Assembly (NCBI GenBank): GCA_027486155.1
Contig: JAIXPR010000210.1
Location: forward strand, 1 to 9,015
Direction: 5' to 3'
DNA: 9,015 nt
DNA from: Pseudomonadota bacterium
GTDB lineage: Bacteria > Bdellovibrionota_C > UBA2361 > OMII01
Shown here in pieces: positions 6,000 to 9,015 of the stretch (position 1 is the first letter of the stretch; each line of letters starts with the position of its first letter). The notes beneath the pieces are model-generated. The model ran no database searches, had not been told where the DNA came from, and was given only the letters and a program-made list of their open reading frames with translations. The translations under genes were made by a program, and so were the position numbers.

Positions 6000-6628
6000 T
6001 CCCGGACAAATTTAGCTACGACTGGTGAGCCGAAGAGACGGGTAATGCCCAACCATCGCATCGGCGCCTCAAGGTTCTTTGAGAGGGGAATGCTCTTCAT
6101 GAAGCGGTGAAGCGCCATCGGCCACACGAACTGCTTCTCGCTCCGTTCGAGGCGGAAACCGTGCTTTTTGAACTCTCGTTGAAGCTCCCATGTTGAGAAC
6201 ATCCGGTACGTTCGTGTGTTCCCCTCGATCTTTCGCTTCGCGAAGAAGAGGAGCGGGGTGAGGATGTTGACGCTCAGCCAAACTGGATAGTCGATGATGA
6301 CTGCGTGTTCCGATACACGGCAAAGCTCGGCGACTAAGGTCCGCCACTGGGTGCAGTGACTCATAAGTCGAAAGCTTGTCGCCAGAGCGAATGACGTATC
6401 GTGGTACGGTAGCTCAATAAGATTCCCTACCTTGAACGAGATCGTCCCGCTTTCGATGAAGGGCGCTAACCGTTGCGCGCAGAGGTGAGAGCTTCCGATG
6501 ACGGTTACCGATCGTTCGTGTTGCGCAAGAGGGATAGCCACTTGACCGTGTCCACCGCCTACATCGAGAACGGTCGCGCACTCGGTATCAAGGAGCTTGA
6601 AGAGTGCCTGCTCCTGTACCTGGAGCAT
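5996..6628 (-). CDS. Class I SAM-dependent methyltransferase, open part (N-terminus cut off)
   Basis: A 210-aa open frame from the ATG at 6628. Residues 19-30 hold S-adenosylmethionine motif I (V-L-D-V-G-G-G-H-G-Q). An acidic/polar loop follows near 48-52, and S-F-A-L-A-T-S-F-R at about 78-86 is in the motif II position. The C-terminal half resembles UbiE/type 11 methyltransferases that act on small molecules or lipid-linked substrates. First gene of the polysaccharide-like operon. The ATG at 6628 is a poor start: no Shine-Dalgarno sequence precedes it, and family-like residues (Y-A-A-R-F-G-D-A-V-G-Q-W) are encoded directly before it in the same frame, where no ATG, GTG, TTG or CTG exists back to a TAG at 6716-6718. 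The full-length gene most likely began at 6760, so this copy may be inactive or produce a shortened protein. Confidence 0.8.
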   Translation of the reverse strand: MLQVQEQALFKLLDTECATVLDVGGGHGQVAIPLAQHERSVTVIGSSHLCAQRLAPFIESGTISFKVGNLIELPYHDTSFALATSFRLMSHCTQWRTLVAELCRVSEHAVIIDYPVWLSVNILTPLLFFAKRKIEGNTRTYRMFSTWELQREFKKHGFRLERSEKQFVWPMALHRFMKSIPLSKNLEAPMRWLGITRLFGSPVVAKFVRE

Positions 6629-6760
6629 CCATTGACCGACTGCGTCGCCGAAACGCGCCGCGTATTCGTCTGAGGAGGCGTGGAGATCGGCGTTCTCGGC
6701 ATGAGCGGAGAACTCCTAGGTTGCTGTAGGCTCGGGGGTGTACTCCGCCAGTGGCGTCAT
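6629..6760 (-). pseudogene. 5' segment of the methyltransferase gene, interrupted by in-frame TAG
   Basis: The ATG at 6758-6760 starts a frame reading M-T-P-L-A-E-Y-T-P-E-P-T-A-T, then TAG at 6716-6718 (codon 15), then 29 more sense codons ending Y-A-A-R-F-G-D-A-V-G-Q-W directly in frame with the Met of the downstream open frame. A Shine-Dalgarno AGGAG (6765-6769) lies 4 bp before the ATG, and a consensus-like promoter is upstream, so this is where translation should begin. Without the TAG the product would be 254 aa, a normal size for the family. The simplest reading is a point change such as CAG to TAG, or a sequencing error. A short regulatory leader peptide is the alternative. Confidence 0.65.
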
Positions 6761-6764
6761 GGCT

Positions 6765-6769
6765 CTCCT
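6765..6769 (-). promoter_or_regulatory. Ribosome binding site that places the methyltransferase start at 6760
   Basis: The minus strand reads TAGGAGAGCC then ATG. The AGGAG core is 4 nt from the ATG at 6760. No comparable site precedes the ATG at 6628. Confidence 0.7.
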
Positions 6770-6825
6770 ATCAAGGTGGTGAGGCTCTCACGACCGACCA
6801 CCGAACATTCCTAAAAACAGTTGGG

Positions 6826-6855
6826 ATTATAATGGCTTATCCCCGATAAAAGCAA
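6826..6855 (-). promoter_or_regulatory. Sigma70-type promoter of the methyltransferase-FrhB-GT-SGNH operon
   Basis: On the minus strand TTGCTT (6850-6855) is followed after 18 bp by a perfect TATAAT (6826-6831). Transcription would start near 6819, leaving a leader of about 60 nt before the ATG at 6760. The spacer contains a near-symmetric TTATC-CCC-GATAA (6837-6849), a possible operator. The TATAAT is perfect and the -35 matches four of six bases. Confidence 0.75.
6837..6849. promoter_or_regulatory. Palindrome in the promoter spacer (possible operator)
   Basis: TTATC and GATAA form a perfect 5-bp inverted repeat around a 3-bp centre, lying entirely between the -35 and -10 boxes of the minus-strand operon promoter. 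A protein bound here would block RNA polymerase. The match is short and could be chance. Confidence 0.35.
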
Positions 6856-6913
6856 GAACGCCCCTTGTGCGTCGTGCCGTGCGGGGCAGGGACGAGGGCA
6901 TCGGACTAGTATT

Positions 6914-6919
6914 TATAAT
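6914..6919 (+). promoter_or_regulatory. Candidate -10 box for the STAS/receiver-ATPase genes
   Basis: A perfect TATAAT lies about 130 nt upstream of the STAS gene start, inside ACTAG-12 nt-CTAGT symmetry (6905-6926). No -35 resembling TTGACA is found 16-18 bp upstream, where the sequence is G-rich (GACGAGG). It would need an activator or another sigma factor, so support is modest. Confidence 0.4.
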
Positions 6920-6955
6920 AGCTAGTTATTCCAGGCGTCTACCAGCAGGGTTCGA

Positions 6956-6976
6956 TGTCGCGCTCATCGCGCGACA
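6956..6976 (+). other. Stable hairpin in the STAS gene leader
   Basis: TGTCGCGC (6956-6963) and GCGCGACA (6969-6976) form a perfect 8-bp stem around a 5-nt loop TCATC. It is followed by CTTTCTCTTC, pyrimidine-rich but not a real T run. If transcription starts near 6926, the hairpin lies in the 5' untranslated leader, about 74 nt before the STAS start. It could be an attenuating or stabilising structure or a protein-binding palindrome. Confidence 0.5.
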
Positions 6977-7049
6977 CTTTCTCTTCAGGTTTGAGGGGGA
7001 GGCGCCGATAGCTTTAGTGGGTAACTACAGAGAGGGGCAGGAGTAGCGC

Positions 7050-7370
7050 ATGGAATTCCCAACAAAAGTCATAGGGGACAAGGCCTATATCAGAGTGACG
7101 AGTGATCTCGACACCGAGACAGCCGGAGAGGCTTTGCGCTCCGCGTTTAACGAGGTCTACGAACAGGGCAAACGAACCATCGTCCTGGATCTCTCAGGGG
7201 CTCAGATCATCAACAGCTACGGCATCGGAAAGGTATTGATGTGCTACAAGCGGCTCAAGGCTGAGAACGGCGTGCTCATGGTGAAGCCGCTCGACGGATT
7301 TGTGAAAGAGACGTTCGAACTTTTGATGTTGGATAAGTTGCTTCCTATTGACGATTCTAACGGCCAATAG
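7050..7370 (+). CDS. STAS-domain anti-sigma factor antagonist
   Basis: A 106-aa single-domain protein of the SpoIIAA/RsbV type. In partner switching such a protein, when unphosphorylated, binds an RsbW-like kinase and frees its target, often a sigma factor; phosphorylation of a Ser by the kinase breaks the complex. The STAS pattern is clear: I-R-V-T-S-D-L-D at 14-21, I-V-L-D-L-S at 44-49, then I-N-S-Y-G-I-G at 54-60. Aligned with D-S-S-G-L-G of SpoIIAA, Ser56 matches the phosphorylated serine, and the next Ser is replaced by Tyr57. Length is typical. Shine-Dalgarno AGGAG lies about 6 nt before the ATG. It precedes the receiver-ATPase gene by 50 bp on the same strand, its likely partner. Which sigma factor or output is controlled is not shown here. 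Confidence 0.9.
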   Translation: MEFPTKVIGDKAYIRVTSDLDTETAGEALRSAFNEVYEQGKRTIVLDLSGAQIINSYGIGKVLMCYKRLKAENGVLMVKPLDGFVKETFELLMLDKLLPIDDSNGQ

Positions 7371-7420
7371 CCAGAGGGGATAGTCATTGAAAAACTTCAT
7401 CGGAGCGTAAGATAGAGTCA

Positions 7421-8365
7421 ATGAGCGTCGGCGTTAATCCACCATCAATATTGCTTGCGGACGGCAACGAACAGAGCCGCCAGATGTTCGGCAGCTTCTT
7501 TGCCGGGCGTGGGTGGTCGTATGACGTAGTTCCGGATAGCTCCTCTATGGCTGGAGCTCTCGAAAGGGGTACCTACGATATTATCATCGCGGACGTAGCG
7601 CTATCAGGGCCGGACTCCGCGAAGGTGTTGCGAGAGATTCTTGAGAAGCACCCCTCACAAGCGATTATCGCTGTTAGTCCGAACGCGACCTACGAGGACG
7701 CGCTCACTATGTTTCGCAGTGGTGCCACGGATCTCTTAGCGCGTCCGATCGATTTCAGTTGGTTGGAGCGTGTTGTTCAACAAATTGTGTTCTCTCGCCG
7801 TAACGATGAGCGTGAGCGAGCCACCTATCGGTTTGTAACAAGTGAGCGGACGGAGATGCGTTTTTCCTGCGCTGACGTGGTCCAGGTGTCCTCGATCTCT
7901 TTGCCGCTCGTGGGACGACTCGCCCAAAGCGGTATGCTCTCACACACAGAGGCCCTTAAAATTCGCTTGGCGGTGCAGGAGGCTGTTTTAAACGGGCTCG
8001 AGCACGGAAATTTGGAGTTGGACTCTCAGTGGAAAGAGGAGATAGGTCAGGATGGTAGTGACAAGTTCTCCTCTGTTCGAAAGGAGCGCCTCGCGGATCC
8101 AAGCTACGGGGATAGATACGTGTATGTGACCTTGCAGTTTAGTGACGGTTCCCTTGAAATAACGGTGCGTGATGAGGGTAAGGGGTTTCTCAACTCCAAG
8201 GTTTTTCAAGCGAACGGTAAGGTCGATTCCCTCGCCTGCTCAGGTCGGGGATTGGCTTTGATGTCGAGCGCTGTTGATGAAGTGCGGTTTGGTAAAAACG
8301 GTTCAGTGGTAACCATGATTAAGCGGTTGCGTGAACGAAAAAGCACGGAGGATTATGGCTCTTAA
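7421..8365 (+). CDS. Receiver domain fused to RsbW-like HATPase (anti-sigma kinase type)
   Basis: A 314-aa two-domain protein. The N-terminal receiver domain (about 9-125) has I-L-L-A-D at 10-14 with a single acidic residue where two are usual, phosphoacceptor Asp58 in I-I-A-D-V, Ser86 in the Ser/Thr position, and Arg108 in R-P-I-D where Lys is standard. The C-terminal GHKL ATPase domain (about 140-305) has the N-box A-V-Q-E-A-V-L-N-G-L-E-H-G at 184-196, G1 V-R-D-E-G-K-G-F at 249-256 and G2 S-G-R-G-L-A-L-M at 274-281. There is no histidine-phosphotransfer domain, so it resembles Ser kinases of the RsbW/SpoIIAB class and not a sensor histidine kinase. The likely substrate is the adjacent STAS protein at Ser56. 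No strong Shine-Dalgarno sequence precedes the ATG. Confidence 0.88.
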   Translation: MSVGVNPPSILLADGNEQSRQMFGSFFAGRGWSYDVVPDSSSMAGALERGTYDIIIADVALSGPDSAKVLREILEKHPSQAIIAVSPNATYEDALTMFRSGATDLLARPIDFSWLERVVQQIVFSRRNDERERATYRFVTSERTEMRFSCADVVQVSSISLPLVGRLAQSGMLSHTEALKIRLAVQEAVLNGLEHGNLELDSQWKEEIGQDGSDKFSSVRKERLADPSYGDRYVYVTLQFSDGSLEITVRDEGKGFLNSKVFQANGKVDSLACSGRGLALMSSAVDEVRFGKNGSVVTMIKRLRERKSTEDYGS

Positions 8366-8690
8366 ATTCCGGTTGAAGGGACTCGCCGAGACGTTTGTTG
8401 ACTCGATTACATGCCCATGTTGTGGAGTAGTGGGAGTCGATGATCAAAATTTCACCACGGAGCTCACGAAGGTGACCTATCAGGGGATCATCGTGGTGGT
8501 TCAATGCCGCGAGTGCAAAGAGATATTCGTGCCGCCGACGCAGCGTCTGGGAGTTCTCGATAACGAAGCCCTGCGTGGCGCGGTAGAGAAAGATAGCACC
8601 GATAGCGGCGAGGCGATCATGCCCGGAATAGCTGCCGTCAAACTGAGCGCGGAAAAGCTCAATGCCCTACGAAAGGGCTGCCTCCATTAG
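8355..8690 (+). CDS. Small zinc-ribbon-like protein of unknown function
   Basis: A 111-aa protein from the ATG at 8355. This start is preferred because GGAGG (8347-8351) lies just before it; an upstream GTG at 8331 in the same frame has no ribosome binding site. The 5' end overlaps the end of the receiver-ATPase gene by 11 bp, which suggests coupled translation. Cysteines C20-P-C22-C23 and C51-x2-C54 could form one zinc site of the zinc-ribbon type, and a V-T-Y-Q-G-I-I-V-V-V-Q-C strand leads into the second knuckle. A lone Cys is near the C-terminus (109). The position after a partner-switching pair suggests a role in the same pathway, but I recognise no family. Stop is TAG. Confidence 0.75.
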   Translation: MALKFRLKGLAETFVDSITCPCCGVVGVDDQNFTTELTKVTYQGIIVVVQCRECKEIFVPPTQRLGVLDNEALRGAVEKDSTDSGEAIMPGIAAVKLSAEKLNALRKGCLH

Positions 8691-8749
8691 ACTCGGGAAC
8701 AATTCAACGGCTTTTACGTCACGGAAGCGGCGTGTAGCACCGCTGCTGC
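8691..8749. other. Convergent intergenic region with weak hairpin
   Basis: This gap of 59 bp separates the convergent zinc-ribbon gene and rpmB. AGCGG (8726-8730) and CCGCT (8740-8744) can form a short stem, but no T tract follows on either strand, so no terminator is called. Confidence 0.4.
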
Positions 8750-8992
8750 TTACTTCGTAACGTCAGCGATGGTGAGGTTGTACTTGCGAAGCGCACCGGT
8801 GAAGCCGAGCTTATCGATCGTACGAAGAATACGGGTTGATACTCGCACGCGAACGGTCTTGCCCAACTCTGGTACGAACAACTTCTTAGATTGAAGATTC
8901 GACTCAAATCGGTGGTGGGTCTTGTTGTTAGCGTGGCTAACTCGGTTACCGTTTTGGTGCGTTACACCTGAGATATCACAACGACGTGCCAT
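8750..8992 (-). CDS. rpmB: 50S ribosomal protein L28
   Basis: An 80-aa basic protein that is part of the large ribosomal subunit. It has the L28 layout: M-A-R-R-C-D-I-S-G at 1-9, N-R-V-S-H-A-N-N-K-T at 16-25, R-F-x-x-N-L-Q at 28-34, then V-R-V-R-V-S-T-R-I-L-R-T-I-D-K at 46-60. Length is normal for bacterial L28. Only one Cys is present (Cys5), so no zinc-binding form is evident. The ATG at 8992 has a modest GAGAAG upstream. Its promoter lies at or beyond the window edge (only 23 bp remain). It is convergent with the signalling cluster. Confidence 0.96.
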   Translation of the reverse strand: MARRCDISGVTHQNGNRVSHANNKTHHRFESNLQSKKLFVPELGKTVRVRVSTRILRTIDKLGFTGALRKYNLTIADVTK

Positions 8993-9015
8993 AGTACTTC
9001 TCGCAAGGTTAAAAA

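Noticed and set aside
6716..6718. TAG read as an amino acid through code reassignment
   Set aside because: TAG ends the STAS and zinc-ribbon genes in natural positions, and no genes for an extra amino acid are in the window. A mutation or an error is simpler.
8726..8744. Bidirectional terminator between the zinc-ribbon gene and rpmB
   Set aside because: The stem is only 5 bp and no T run follows on either strand.

Overview
The window reads as a moderately GC-rich Gram-negative bacterial chromosome segment. The only housekeeping marker is ribosomal protein L28 at the right edge. Its sequence and the accessory genes fit a deltaproteobacteria-like lineage, but I cannot assign a taxon from sequence alone. 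TAG is used as a normal stop (7368-7370, 8688-8690), so the genetic code is standard.

Left part (1-844, + strand): the last 21 codons of an unidentified gene are followed after 10 bp by a 255-aa protein that looks like a metal-dependent hydrolase of the PHP/amidohydrolase type (D-T-H-A-H near the N-terminus). Next comes a 450-bp non-coding stretch (845-1295) that is far from featureless. It holds a long, interrupted inverted repeat (about 881-1214) whose core is a hairpin built from CGTNNN hexamers. A strong rho-independent terminator follows, belonging to the minus-strand gene beyond it. That gene (1296-1772) encodes a small secreted protein with six cysteines and no family I recognise. The 333-bp gap upstream of it contains a perfect 11-bp inverted repeat placed just after the stop codon of the next operon.

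Centre (2106-6760, - strand): a tightly packed four-gene operon, read right to left: a class I SAM methyltransferase, an FrhB-family protein with two 4Fe-4S motifs, a GT4-type glycosyltransferase, and a membrane-anchored SGNH/GDSL hydrolase. The junctions are 4-bp GTGA overlaps or a 1-bp gap, so translation is probably coupled. The set looks like part of a surface-polysaccharide or glycolipid locus, and the hydrolase-like gene at the left may belong to the same theme. A sigma70-type promoter with a perfect TATAAT lies about 66 bp upstream of the first gene. The methyltransferase reading frame is interrupted: a well-placed ATG with a Shine-Dalgarno sequence at 6760 is followed by an in-frame TAG at codon 15, and family-like residues continue on the far side with no usable start codon until codon 45.

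Right part (6761-9015): a divergent intergenic region leads into a + strand signalling cluster. It contains a STAS-domain anti-sigma-factor antagonist, a receiver domain fused to an RsbW-like ATPase, and a small zinc-ribbon protein whose start overlaps the end of the fusion gene. This has the look of a compact partner-switching module. Converging on it from the right edge is rpmB (L28) on the minus strand.
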